Positions 8,501 to 15,313 of a stretch of DNA of 64,000 nucleotides are shown here, in pieces. Under the pieces are notes generated by a model. It was not told the origin of the DNA, searched no databases, and saw only the letters and a program-made list of their open reading frames with translations. The translations under genes were made by a program, and so were the position numbers. Source of the DNA: Pseudomonas sp. RIT-PI-AD (GTDB lineage Bacteria > Pseudomonadota > Gammaproteobacteria > Pseudomonadales > Pseudomonadaceae); NCBI RefSeq assembly GCF_025642785.1, contig NZ_JANZKU010000018.1, positions 1 through 64,000 on the forward strand, in the 5' to 3' direction. How positions within the stretch are numbered: position 1 is the stretch's first letter; the number at the start of each line of letters is the position of its first letter.

Positions 8501-9903
8501 TCGGCGAGCATGCGCAGCACCGCCGTGTAATCGGCGCGGCTCAGCGCGGCGTAGGGTTGCGCGCGGCGCAGGCAGTCGAACAGCGCGTCCTCGTCCCACT
8601 CGCGGCAGGCCACTTCGGCGACGATCTGCTGGGCCAGCACGTCCAGCGGCGCCTGCGGGATCACCAGGGTGTCCAGTTCGCCACGGCGCACGCAGTCCAG
8701 CAGCGCGGCGCACTCGATCAGGTCGTCCCGCGAGGAGGGGAACAGGCGACCCTTGGGGGTGCCATTCACTTGGTGTCCGGAGCGTCCAACCCGTTGCAGA
8801 AAGGCGGCGATGGAGCGCGGCGAGCCCAGTTGGCAGACCAACTCGACGTCGCCGATGTCGATGCCCAGCTCCAAGGACGCCGTGGCGATCAGCACCCGCA
8901 GCTCGCCGCGCTTGAGGCGCTGCTCGGCGTCCAGGCGCTGCTCGCGGGCCAGGCTGCCGTGATGCGCGGCCACCGCGCCGCTGCCCAGGCGCTCGGACAA
9001 GTGGCGCGCGGCGCGCTCGGCCATGCGCCGGGTATTGACGAACACCAGGGTGGTGCGGTGGGCGCCGGCCAGTTCGGCGAGACGGTCGTAGACCTGCTCC
9101 CAGACATCGTTGGCCATCACCGCTTCAAGCGGCACCGGTGGTACTTCCAGGGCCAGGTCGCGGGCCCGCGCATGGCCGATGTCGACGATCGCGCAATCCG
9201 CCGCCGAGCCGGGCGGCGTATGCCCCACCAAGAAGCGCGCCACCGCCTCGATGGGTTTTTGCGTGGCCGATAGGCCGATGCGAATCGGTGGCCGGGGGCA
9301 CAGCGCTTCCAGGCGTTCCAGGCTCAAAGCCAGGTGGCTGCCGCGCTTGCCGCCGGCGATGGCGTGAATCTCGTCGACGATCAGGCTGCGCACCGAGGCG
9401 AGCATTTCGCGACCCGACGCCGAGCCCAGCAGCACGTAGAGGGATTCGGGGGTAGTGACCAGGATGTGCGGCGGCCGCTTGCGCATCGCCGCGCGCTCCT
9501 TTTGCGGCGTGTCGCCGGTGCGCACCGCGGTGCGGATCTCCACCTCCGGCAGGCCCAGGCGTTGCAGCTCGGCGGCAATCCCGGTCAGAGGGGTCTCCAG
9601 GTTCAAACGGATGTCGTTGGACAGGGCCTTGAGCGGCGAGACATAGACCACCCAGGTTTCGTCCGGCAACTCGCCACCCCGGTCCAGGCCCTCGCGCACC
9701 AAGTCGTCGAGGGCGGCGAGGAAGGCCGTGAGGGTCTTACCGGAGCCGGTGGGTGCCGCCACCAGGGTTGGACGGCCCGCCTTGATCTGCGGCCAGGCCG
9801 CCACCTGCGCGGGCGTCGGCGCGGCGAAGGCCGAGGCGAACCAGGCCGTCACCGCGGGATGGAAAAGGGCGTCGGGAAAGTCGGAGCGGGAAGGGGCGTT
9901 CAT
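5560..9903 (-). CDS. lhr: Large ATP-dependent helicase Lhr
   Basis: A 1447-residue protein, full length for Lhr (Large helicase-related, superfamily 2). The N-terminal helicase core has Walker A A-P-T-G-S-G-K-T (Lys near residue 56), the DEIH box in V-D-E-I-H-A-I-A-G-G-K-R-G, the S-A-T motif III and the Q-R-V-G-R-S-G-H motif VI. The winged-helix and beta-barrel Lhr-specific region follows, then a long C-terminal extension (about residue 870 onward) resembling the DNA-glycosylase-associated winged-helix domains of bacterial Lhr-CTD. It is a 3'-5' translocase implicated in DNA repair. The ATG at 9903 is preferred to an in-frame start 33 bp upstream because family proteins begin close to this point. 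Confidence 0.93.
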   Translation of the reverse strand: MNAPSRSDFPDALFHPAVTAWFASAFAAPTPAQVAAWPQIKAGRPTLVAAPTGSGKTLTAFLAALDDLVREGLDRGGELPDETWVVYVSPLKALSNDIRLNLETPLTGIAAELQRLGLPEVEIRTAVRTGDTPQKERAAMRKRPPHILVTTPESLYVLLGSASGREMLASVRSLIVDEIHAIAGGKRGSHLALSLERLEALCPRPPIRIGLSATQKPIEAVARFLVGHTPPGSAADCAIVDIGHARARDLALEVPPVPLEAVMANDVWEQVYDRLAELAGAHRTTLVFVNTRRMAERAARHLSERLGSGAVAAHHGSLAREQRLDAEQRLKRGELRVLIATASLELGIDIGDVELVCQLGSPRSIAAFLQRVGRSGHQVNGTPKGRLFPSSRDDLIECAALLDCVRRGELDTLVIPQAPLDVLAQQIVAEVACREWDEDALFDCLRRAQPYAALSRADYTAVLRMLAEGYTTRHGPRGAYLHRDAVSRTLRGRRGGRLTALSSGGTIPESGDYSVLLEPQGHGIGTVNEDFAVESLAGDIFQLGNTSYRILRIEPGRVRVEDAQGQPPNIPFWLGEAPGRSDELSAGVARLRAEIEARLAAAPATQPLDAAFAWLAETLGLGEAAARQIVEYLARARATLGALPTRDRLVMERFFDESGGTQLIIHSPYGSRVNRAWGLALRKRFCRTFNFELQAAATENAIVLSLSTSHSFALDEVWRYLRADSAEHMLIQALLDAPLFGVRWRWNATTALALPRMAGGRKVAPQLQRMKSEDLLATVFPDQVACLENIVGEREVPDHPLVKQTLDDCLHEAMDSEAWLALLRRMERGEVELLARDLPAPSPLAAEVLGARPYAFLDDAPLEERRTQAVLARRWSDPESTDDLGALDAEAIAAVALEAWPLVRDRDEMHEALMGLGCIHQHEAEAHAGWPDWLAALAKAGRATRLQIALEDALWLPVERLAQFRALYPNAECAPPLRIPEEYDEPWSEEDARVEILRARLTGFGPLSLGAIARPLALPASQCAQALVHLETQGYVLRGRFNPGAREEEWCERHLLARIHRYTVKRLRREIEPVERADFMRFLFDWQRVSANHRARSMDALPSVLEQLEGFQAAAGAWENELLPARIEGYGRTWLDDLCRSGRLVWIRQPGRSRAPGGPVRGTPVMLLPRRELATWNALTADSEPPEVSPRAQRVVDALTRQGALFFDELMGEANLLRTELENALGELVALGLVNADSFAGLRALLAPADKRGRSARRSRGGAFIGGMQDAGRWALLRRPPATQSQAGPARRKTFDPATLEHVARVLLRRYGVVFWHLLEREADWLPPWRDLLHFYHRLEARGEIRGGRFVNGLSGEQFALPEALGPLREVRRRAPDGSLVAISAADPLNLVGTLLPGQRIPAIAGNRLVYRDGVPVAATLAGKPGLLVDLDGTSAAQVMQALVRQP

Positions 9904-9955
9904 CGGACGAATATGGCGGCGCCCCGGGCCGACCACAAGCCCGCCGGGCGGTGGA

Positions 9956-10168
9956 TCAGAGGCCGAGGCCGGCGAGCAGCCCGGTCTTCAGCGCCAGCAG
10001 GTGCACGGCAAACCAAGTGAGGCCCAGCGCCACGCCGCCGAGCCAGACGCCCAGTGCGACCTGCAGGCTCAGGCTGCCGTTGCGCCGAGCCGGCGCGCTG
10101 TGGCGGGCATGGCCATATTCGGGTGAATCGTCACGTTCGGCACGGATGCCAGCAAAATCGTCTCTCAT
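9956..10168 (-). CDS. Small single/dual-span membrane protein
   Basis: A 70-residue protein with a charged N-terminal half (acidic and basic residues, then H-S-A-P-A-R-R-N) and a C-terminal hydrophobic stretch of ~40 residues that could form one long or two short membrane helices, ending in G-L-G-L. A good ribosome site (GAGGGGAACG) precedes the ATG at 10168. It lies 52 bp upstream of lhr on the same strand and may be cotranscribed. The function is unknown. The composition matches the host chromosome. Confidence 0.6.
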   Translation of the reverse strand: MRDDFAGIRAERDDSPEYGHARHSAPARRNGSLSLQVALGVWLGGVALGLTWFAVHLLALKTGLLAGLGL

Positions 10169-10569
10169 CGTTCCCCTCGATACGGCATGGGCAGGAAATC
10201 GGCTAACGCTGTGACCGCGGGAGACGCGCGGCGGTTCGCGGCACTCATGACGCCAGACCGCCTGCGCGAAGGCGGACACCCCGTCAGGGCCGCCAGCATA
10301 AACCCAACACGGCATCGCCGCGCCCAGGTTCGGACCGGACGCCAAGAAGGTGGTGGCGCTTGAAGGCACATGAGGGCGAAGGGGACGACGAGTTTCGAGG
10401 AATGATACCGCTCGAGGCCAATGGACCTTTCGACCCAGGGGCCAGGACTCGATCGTGAGTCTTGCCAAGGTCAACGCTCGGTCGGCGGATCACTTGTTTC
10501 ATTTATAAGGGCGGGGCCGTCGCTGAAGATTCTCAACGGCAAGCAGAGGCTTTCTGATAGGGAAACGTG
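10169..10569. other. Intergenic, no gene seen
   Basis: Four hundred bases with only short overlapping open frames lacking ribosome sites. The right part (about 10390 onward) may include further eroded sequence of the integrase gene that follows, but I cannot align it. Confidence 0.5.
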
Positions 10570-10795
10570 AGCAGGATGCCGGTGCTTTCCGCAAGACTTA
10601 TGAGCGCACCGGATTGCACACGCCTGGGCAACTGACACATATCCTGCGTCACACTTCGCCAGCCACTACATGATGCAGGGCGACAACATCCTCACCTTGC
10701 AGCATCCTGGGTCATGGCGATATCAAGATGACCATGCGCTATTCGCATCTCGCGCCGGATCACTTCGCCACCGCCTTGACCCTTTCACCGCTTGG
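10570..10795 (+). pseudogene. Phage-type tyrosine integrase, C-terminal remnant with frameshifts
   Basis: Across frames the translation reads A-F-R-K-T-Y-E-R-T-G, G-Q-L-T-H-I-L-R-H-T, A-S-H-Y-M-M-Q-G, I-L-G-H-G-D-I-K-M-T-M-R-Y-S-H-L and D-H-F-A-T-A-L-T-L, the C-terminal catalytic block of a P2/phiCTX-like tyrosine recombinase including the R/H box and the catalytic Tyr. One base is missing after H-T (about 10654) and two bases near the I-L-G-H motif (about 10707), so no functional enzyme can be made. It marks a former integrative element beside the Fic locus. Confidence 0.75.
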
Positions 10796-10842
10796 GTTAC
10801 TGAGCCAGAATGAGGGACAACCTGATAGCGGCGTGCATCCGG

Positions 10843-10848
10843 TATAAT
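10843..10848 (+). promoter_or_regulatory. Possible -10 box of the yhfG-fic operon
   Basis: A perfect TATAAT lies about 30 bases before the antitoxin start. No convincing -35 hexamer is visible 16-18 bases upstream, so the promoter assignment is tentative. Confidence 0.4.
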
Positions 10849-10878
10849 GGCCGCTGGCGAAACGAAAGAGGAAACCCC

Positions 10879-11049
10879 ATGACAGGTGTATCTCTGCAAG
10901 CCAAGAAGGCTTATTGCGCTAAGGCCCGCCGGTCGAACTATGCGGCCAGCCTACGTCTCGAGGGGTTTAACACGACCCAGGCCGATGCCGAGCGTAAGCT
11001 CCCGACCCGTGAGGCTGCTTTGAACGCTGCGCGGTCTAGTCAGGCCTGA
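10879..11049 (+). CDS. yhfG: YhfG-family Fic antitoxin
   Basis: A 56-residue protein encoded immediately before fic, its stop overlapping the fic start. It resembles E. coli YhfG: a basic helix, N-Y-A-A-S, then L-R-L-E-G. Residues S24 to G29 (S-x-x-x-E-G) match the inhibitory motif of class I Fic antitoxins, in which the Glu blocks ATP binding by the toxin's second anion-hole arginine. The ATG at 10879 follows AAAGAGGAAACCCC, a strong ribosome site, and excludes a longer upstream frame. It is likely to hold the Fic enzyme inactive in a complex. Composition is less GC-rich than the flanking core genes. Confidence 0.8.
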   Translation: MTGVSLQAKKAYCAKARRSNYAASLRLEGFNTTQADAERKLPTREAALNAARSSQA

Positions 11050-11645
11050 TGCTCGACAAGTACGGCGTCGGTCAGGATCCTTACTGCTACCCAGGCACCG
11101 TCGTTCTACGTAATCGTCTTGGCCTGATTGGCGATAGCGCTCTCCATGAAGCTGAGCGCAACCTCTCAGAAATCGCAGCTAGTCAGCTGGACTTCGATCT
11201 CCCTCCCTACGATCTCGCCTACCTGCAGCGTATACACCGGCATCTGTTCGGTGACGTCTACGACTGGGCGGGTGAGTTGCGCACTGCCGATATCTCGAAG
11301 GGGGGAACGCATTTCTGCAACGTGACCCGCATCAAGGCGGAATCCACCAAGCTGTTCAAGCGAGTAGCCTCAGCTAGGTGGTTCGAAGCAATGGCTCGTC
11401 CAGATCTGGTGGTGGCCGCTGCAGAGCTGTACGGAGATCTGAACATCATCCACCCGTTTCGGGAGGGAAATGGCCGGGCTCAGCGCATCCTGTTCGAGCA
11501 CCTGATCATTAACGCGGGCTATCAGGTCGACTGGTGGAGCGTAGGTGAGGCTGAGTGGATTCAGGCAAACATCGATTCAGTGGTTTGCGACTATCGCGCA
11601 ATGACCGCCATTTTCGAGCGCTGCATCGGTGAACCCATCGCCTGA
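11049..11645 (+). CDS. fic: Fic family protein adenylyltransferase (toxin)
   Basis: A 198-residue class I Fic enzyme. The active-site motif H-P-F-R-E-G-N-G-R occupies residues 135-143: His135 is the general base, and Asn141 and the arginines bind the nucleotide phosphates. The upstream F-G-D-V-Y-D-W-A-G-E-L-R block is also typical. Such enzymes transfer AMP from ATP to hydroxyl groups of targets; in related FicT modules these are DNA gyrase and topoisomerase IV. All catalytic residues are intact, so activity would depend on YhfG control. The ATG shares one base with the yhfG stop. Lower GC and a neighbouring integrase relic suggest acquisition by transfer. Confidence 0.93.
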   Translation: MLDKYGVGQDPYCYPGTVVLRNRLGLIGDSALHEAERNLSEIAASQLDFDLPPYDLAYLQRIHRHLFGDVYDWAGELRTADISKGGTHFCNVTRIKAESTKLFKRVASARWFEAMARPDLVVAAAELYGDLNIIHPFREGNGRAQRILFEHLIINAGYQVDWWSVGEAEWIQANIDSVVCDYRAMTAIFERCIGEPIA

Positions 11646-11689
11646 TGTGGGCGGGACAAGAAAGGGGCAATTTAGAGGCACCCTAGAAA

Positions 11690-11722
11690 CAAAAAAGGGC
11701 TTAGCTTTCGCTAAACCCTTGT
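11690..11722 (-). terminator. Rho-independent terminator of tRNA-Met
   Basis: An 11-bp stem (11695-11705 with 11710-11720, one mismatch) with a GAAA tetraloop on the minus strand, followed on that strand by TTTTTT. It lies directly behind the 3' end of the tRNA. It could also serve the fic operon from the other side, though the plus-strand T tract is weak. Confidence 0.8.
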
Positions 11723-11728
11723 TTTGTT

Positions 11729-11805
11729 TGGTGGCTACGCAGGGACTTGAACCCCGGACCCCAGCATTATGAATGCTATGCTCTAACCAGCTGAGCTACG
11801 TAGCC
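11729..11805 (-). tRNA. tRNA-Met (CAT), elongator
   Basis: A 77-nt cloverleaf on the minus strand: acceptor GGCTACG/CGTAGCC, D arm GCTC/GAGC, anticodon stem TAGCA/TGCTG (with one G-T pair) around loop TTCATAA, T arm CGGGG/CCCTG, and an encoded 3' ACCA. The CAT anticodon with a fully paired acceptor stem fits the elongator methionine tRNA. (A tRNA-Ile2 would have the same genomic anticodon, but the rest resembles Pseudomonas tRNA-Met.). Confidence 0.93.
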
Positions 11806-11947
11806 AAGTGGCGCGCATTATTCTGATCCCGCTGTCGGCTGTCAAGCGTTATCGGTTCCGCATCAAGCGCTTAGCGTGGAAATGCCGATCGCGATTCCGG
11901 GCCTTCGGGCCGGCTTTGAGAGCGGGCGCTTCCGGTGAGGGGAGAGG

Positions 11948-13033
11948 ATGTCGCGGTTCCGGTTTGTCCTCTTGATGCTGCTGGCCGCGCCGTACGGCTT
12001 GCCTATGGTTTGCAGCGCGGACAGCTCCGCTTTCCCGAAACCGGCCTATCTGTCCGCTCCCTTGCAGCCGAGCGGTCAGCTGCATTTTTTCAGTTCGCGA
12101 GTGGAGGGGCAGGGCGGCGAGGCTCCGCGGAGGGCGCTGGTCGTGCTCCACGGCCACGGGCGGGACGCGGGTCGGACGTTCGCGGCAGCGTATCGCGCGG
12201 CGGTGCTCGCCGGCCGCGTCGACCAGACGCTGATCGTCGCGCCGCTGTTTCAGGTGGCCGTGGAGGCTTCGTCGCATTGCCGGTCGGTGGGTCTTCCGGC
12301 AGTGCAGGCGGGCGATGCGCTTTGGTCCTGCGCATCCTGGATGGAAGGCGGGAGGGCGGAGAACGGCGGGCCGGGCGCGTTTTCGGCGCTGGATACCTTG
12401 TTGAAGACCTTGAAGCAGCGCTGGCCGAGCGTGCGGCAGGTCACCCTGGCGGGGTTTTCCGCCGGCGGGCAGATGCTCCAGCACTATATCGGCTTCGCCG
12501 CGCCTCCCCCTGGGGGCCTCCAGGTGCGCTACGTGGTCGCCGATCCGGGGAGCTGGCTTTATTTCGACGACGTACGACCGCGACCGGTGCGACAGGGCCA
12601 GCCGGTCGACTGGCTTAGCTGCCAGGACGAGACCGACCGCCCCGGCGGGTGTGCCTACGTCTGGGCGCCTGCCGCGGCGTGCCCTGGCTTCGATCGGTGG
12701 AAATACGGGCTGAGTGGCTTGCCCTCGGCATTGGCGGCTCCGGGACGCGCGCCGCGCGAGGTGTACGCGAGTGCGGATATCGCTTACCTGGAGGGCGCCC
12801 TGGATCAGGGCGAGGCGCCAGCGGCGCATGGCAAGGTGCTGGATCGCGCTTGCGCTGCCTTTGCCCAGGGCTCGTTCCGCCTGCAACGCGGGCTCGCCTA
12901 TGCGGCCTATGACCGCGAACGAATCGCGCCGGATAAACGCCGACGAGTCCAACGGGTGCCGGGCTGCGCCCATGACGTCGCCTGTGTCTTCACCTCCTTA
13001 GAGGGCCGTGCCGCGCTCTTTCTGGCGCCCTGA
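11948..13033 (+). CDS. Secreted alpha/beta hydrolase
   Basis: A 361-residue protein with a signal peptide (MSRFRF then a hydrophobic core, cleavage near residue 24). The alpha/beta-hydrolase fold is indicated by the oxyanion segment V-V-L-H-G-H-G-R near residue 66 and the nucleophile elbow G-F-S-A-G with Ser171; a C-terminal G-C-A-H-D near residue 343 could supply the His. Eight or more cysteines in the mature chain suggest disulphides and an extracytoplasmic location. The substrate is unknown: an esterase or polyester hydrolase is plausible. It is preceded by the divergent tRNA-Met and followed by pfeR on the same strand with a 109-bp gap, so it is probably a separate unit. Confidence 0.8.
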   Translation: MSRFRFVLLMLLAAPYGLPMVCSADSSAFPKPAYLSAPLQPSGQLHFFSSRVEGQGGEAPRRALVVLHGHGRDAGRTFAAAYRAAVLAGRVDQTLIVAPLFQVAVEASSHCRSVGLPAVQAGDALWSCASWMEGGRAENGGPGAFSALDTLLKTLKQRWPSVRQVTLAGFSAGGQMLQHYIGFAAPPPGGLQVRYVVADPGSWLYFDDVRPRPVRQGQPVDWLSCQDETDRPGGCAYVWAPAAACPGFDRWKYGLSGLPSALAAPGRAPREVYASADIAYLEGALDQGEAPAAHGKVLDRACAAFAQGSFRLQRGLAYAAYDRERIAPDKRRRVQRVPGCAHDVACVFTSLEGRAALFLAP

Positions 13034-13142
13034 GCCCGGCCGGTTTGCGGGTCGGATCCGCCCCGGGACGCCTGCCACGGTGAAGCTCCGCGACGGCGAA
13101 GCGATTGCGCAAACGTCGGTCGGATGAGAATCTTGCGTAATC

Positions 13143-13874
13143 GTGAACCCCTATCATTCAACCGACCCTGTCTCGCCCGCCCGCATCCTGATCGTCGAGG
13201 ACGACCTGGAGCTGGGCGCGCATTTGCGTGCCCACCTGAGTCGCCGCGGGTTCGAGGTGCAGAGCACTTCGCGGGGCGACCGGGGCTTGAGCATGGCGCT
13301 GCAGCATCCGCTGGATCTCGTGCTGCTGGACATCATGCTGCCCGGTGAGAACGGCCTGGACGTACTGGCGCACCTGCGCCGCGAGCGGGGGACGCCGGTG
13401 ATATTGATGTCGGCGCTGGGCGCGGAGCAGGATCGCATCACCGGCTTCAGCCAAGGGGCCGACGACTACCTGCCCAAACCCTTCAGCCTCGCCGAACTCG
13501 ATGCGCGGATGGACGCGCTGCTGCGCCGCGTGGCGCTCGATCGCGGCGCGAACCCGGCGCGTCCCAAGACGGTCGAGTTGGCGCTGACCTTCGATCCGCT
13601 CGCCCGCGATGTCGTGTTCAACGGGCGCAAGGCCGGGCTGACGGGGTCAGAGTTCCGGTTGCTGACCACCCTCCATGAGCATGCGGGCGAACCCCTGACC
13701 AAGGCCTTCCTTTATCAGCAGGTGCTGCACCGTGCCTATACCCGACTGGACCGCGGCCTGGACGTCCATGTCTGCAACCTGCGCCGCAAGCTGGCCGCGA
13801 TCCAGGCCAATGAGTTGCAGATCGAGGCCGTGCGCAACCAAGGCTACGTGTTGGTCTGCAGCGGGGCAGCCTGA
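13143..13874 (+). CDS. pfeR: Response regulator PfeR (OmpR family), ferric enterobactin control
   Basis: A 243-residue regulator with an N-terminal receiver (acidic pair E-D-D near residue 20, phosphorylation site Asp63 in L-L-D-I-M-L-P, conserved Lys in L-P-K-P-F) and a C-terminal winged helix (L-T-G-S-E-F-R-L-L to R-N-Q-G-Y-V-L). The order regulator, kinase, TonB receptor and esterase is that of P. aeruginosa pfeRSAE, where PfeR activates pfeA in response to enterobactin. The start is GTG at 13143; no ATG is available and the ribosome site is weak. A poor Fur-like half site (ATGAGAATC) lies just upstream. The stop overlaps the pfeS start (TGATG). Confidence 0.88.
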   Translation: MNPYHSTDPVSPARILIVEDDLELGAHLRAHLSRRGFEVQSTSRGDRGLSMALQHPLDLVLLDIMLPGENGLDVLAHLRRERGTPVILMSALGAEQDRITGFSQGADDYLPKPFSLAELDARMDALLRRVALDRGANPARPKTVELALTFDPLARDVVFNGRKAGLTGSEFRLLTTLHEHAGEPLTKAFLYQQVLHRAYTRLDRGLDVHVCNLRRKLAAIQANELQIEAVRNQGYVLVCSGAA

Positions 13875-15217
13875 TGCACCGCCGGCATCCGTTGCTGTGG
13901 AAGCTGGCGCTGCTCCAGGTGTGTTTTTGCCTGGTGCTGGTCTGGCTGGTATGGGGCTGGGGCATGCAGGTCGAGCGCAGCACTTACTTCCTGGACGAAG
14001 CCGACCGCAGCGTCCTGGCAGGTTATGCCGCCGAGGCCGAGCACGTGGCCGCGACGCGGGACGCCGAGGCCGTGGAACGCTGGCGCCAGGCGTTGCAGCG
14101 TCGCGAACACACCTGGGTCGGCGTGCTCGATGAGCACTTGCGCAGCCTGGGCACGCAGCCCCTGAGCGCCGAAGACATCGGCCACCTGACCTTCATGCGC
14201 AAATTGAGCTGGCCGATGAGCAAAAGGCTCGAGGACGAGCTGCCTTACGTCAGCATCGCTTTCCCAGAGCACCCGCAGAACGGTCGACTGGTCCTGCAAC
14301 TGCCCGAACGTCTCTTGCCGCCGGGCCTGACCCCCTGGACCCATCTGTTCACCCACGGCGTTGTTCCGGTGCTGCTCGCCCTGGGGCTCGGCCTGGCCCT
14401 CTATCGCCACCTGGTGGTGCCCTTGACCGAGCTGCGCGACCGCGCCGACGCCTTGCGCGCAGGCGATCTGGCGCCCCTGGCCGGCGGCTCGGTCGCCCGT
14501 CGTCGCGACGAGCTGGGCGAGCTGGCGCGCGCCTACGAGCACATGGCCGAACGGCTGCGGCAGAGCCTCCATCAGCAGCGGCAATTGCTACGCACCCTGT
14601 CCCATGAAATCCGCACGCCCCTGGCGCGCCTGAAGATCGCCAGCGAGAGCGGCCTGTCGCAACAGGACCTCGAGCGTCGGCTGGGCCGCGAGATCGAGGA
14701 GATGCAGCGCCTGGTGGACGACTCGCTGAACCTGGCCTGGCTGGATGCCGAAAAACCGCGGTTGCTCGCCGAGAACCTGGTGGTGGCCTCGGTCTGGGAA
14801 GCCTTGGCTCAGGACGCGCATTTCGAGAGCGGCTGGCCGCTGGAGGCGCTGATCTGCGAGCTGGGTAGCGATTGCGAAGTCCATGTCCACCTCGACAGCT
14901 TCGCCCAGGCGCTGGAGAACGTTCTGCGCAACGCGATCCGGCACTCGCCCGAGCAGGGGATCATTCGTCTGTCTGGCGAGCGGGTGGGCGACGACTGGCT
15001 GCTTACCGTGGAGGACTCGGGGCCCGGTGTCGCCGAGGCCGATCTCGAGCGCATCTTCGAGCCCTTCCTGCGTCTCGACGGGGCGCCGGGGACGGGCTTC
15101 GGCCTGGGCCTGAGCATCGCCCGGCGGGCCATCGAGCTCCAGGGTGGGCAACTCTGGGCCAGCCGGGGAGAGCGAGGACTGCGGATGAACCTGCGCCTGC
15201 CGGCGGCGAATGTTTAG
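13874..15217 (+). CDS. pfeS: Sensor histidine kinase PfeS
   Basis: A 447-residue two-pass membrane kinase: TM1 about residues 8-30, a ~125-residue periplasmic sensor region, TM2 about 158-178, then a HAMP linker. The dimerisation box L-S-H-E-I-R-T-P-L-A-R carries the phospho-His at residue 244. The ATPase domain shows the N box (N-V-L-R-N-A-I-R-H-S), the G1 box (D-S-G-P-G-V) and the G2 box (G-F-G-L-G-L). It senses ferric enterobactin or a related periplasmic signal and phosphorylates PfeR; the specific ligand is inferred from the neighbouring genes. It starts one base inside the pfeR stop. Confidence 0.88.
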   Translation: MHRRHPLLWKLALLQVCFCLVLVWLVWGWGMQVERSTYFLDEADRSVLAGYAAEAEHVAATRDAEAVERWRQALQRREHTWVGVLDEHLRSLGTQPLSAEDIGHLTFMRKLSWPMSKRLEDELPYVSIAFPEHPQNGRLVLQLPERLLPPGLTPWTHLFTHGVVPVLLALGLGLALYRHLVVPLTELRDRADALRAGDLAPLAGGSVARRRDELGELARAYEHMAERLRQSLHQQRQLLRTLSHEIRTPLARLKIASESGLSQQDLERRLGREIEEMQRLVDDSLNLAWLDAEKPRLLAENLVVASVWEALAQDAHFESGWPLEALICELGSDCEVHVHLDSFAQALENVLRNAIRHSPEQGIIRLSGERVGDDWLLTVEDSGPGVAEADLERIFEPFLRLDGAPGTGFGLGLSIARRAIELQGGQLWASRGERGLRMNLRLPAANV

Positions 15218-15237
15218 AAAGTTAATGCGCTTTACTC

Positions 15238-15263
15238 GCAATTGCATCTAATTATCATATGCG
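15238..15263 (+). promoter_or_regulatory. AT-rich operator region before pfeA, possible Fur or PfeR site
   Basis: In a GC-rich setting this stretch reads GCAATTGCATCTAATTATC and continues ATATGC. It contains an exact ATTATC, the right half of the Fur consensus, and about 11 of 19 consensus positions. Iron repression plus PfeR activation is established for pfeA in P. aeruginosa. The exact site assignment here is tentative. Confidence 0.35.
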
Positions 15264-15313
15264 CTCTTTGCTGGCCTACCGCCACCGGTGGCTCACGTTT
15301 CGGAGATCGCATC

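Noticed and set aside
7123-9273. A 716-codon frame antisense to lhr
   Set aside because: Gly/Gln/His/Arg-rich shadow of the helicase gene.
11729-11805. Attachment site (duplicated tRNA-Met 3' end) for the dead integrase
   Set aside because: I found no second copy of the tRNA 3' end between 10.1 and 11.7 kb.
13120-13142. Fur box at the pfeR start
   Set aside because: Only about nine of 19 consensus positions match, essentially one half site; mentioned in the pfeR entry but not called.
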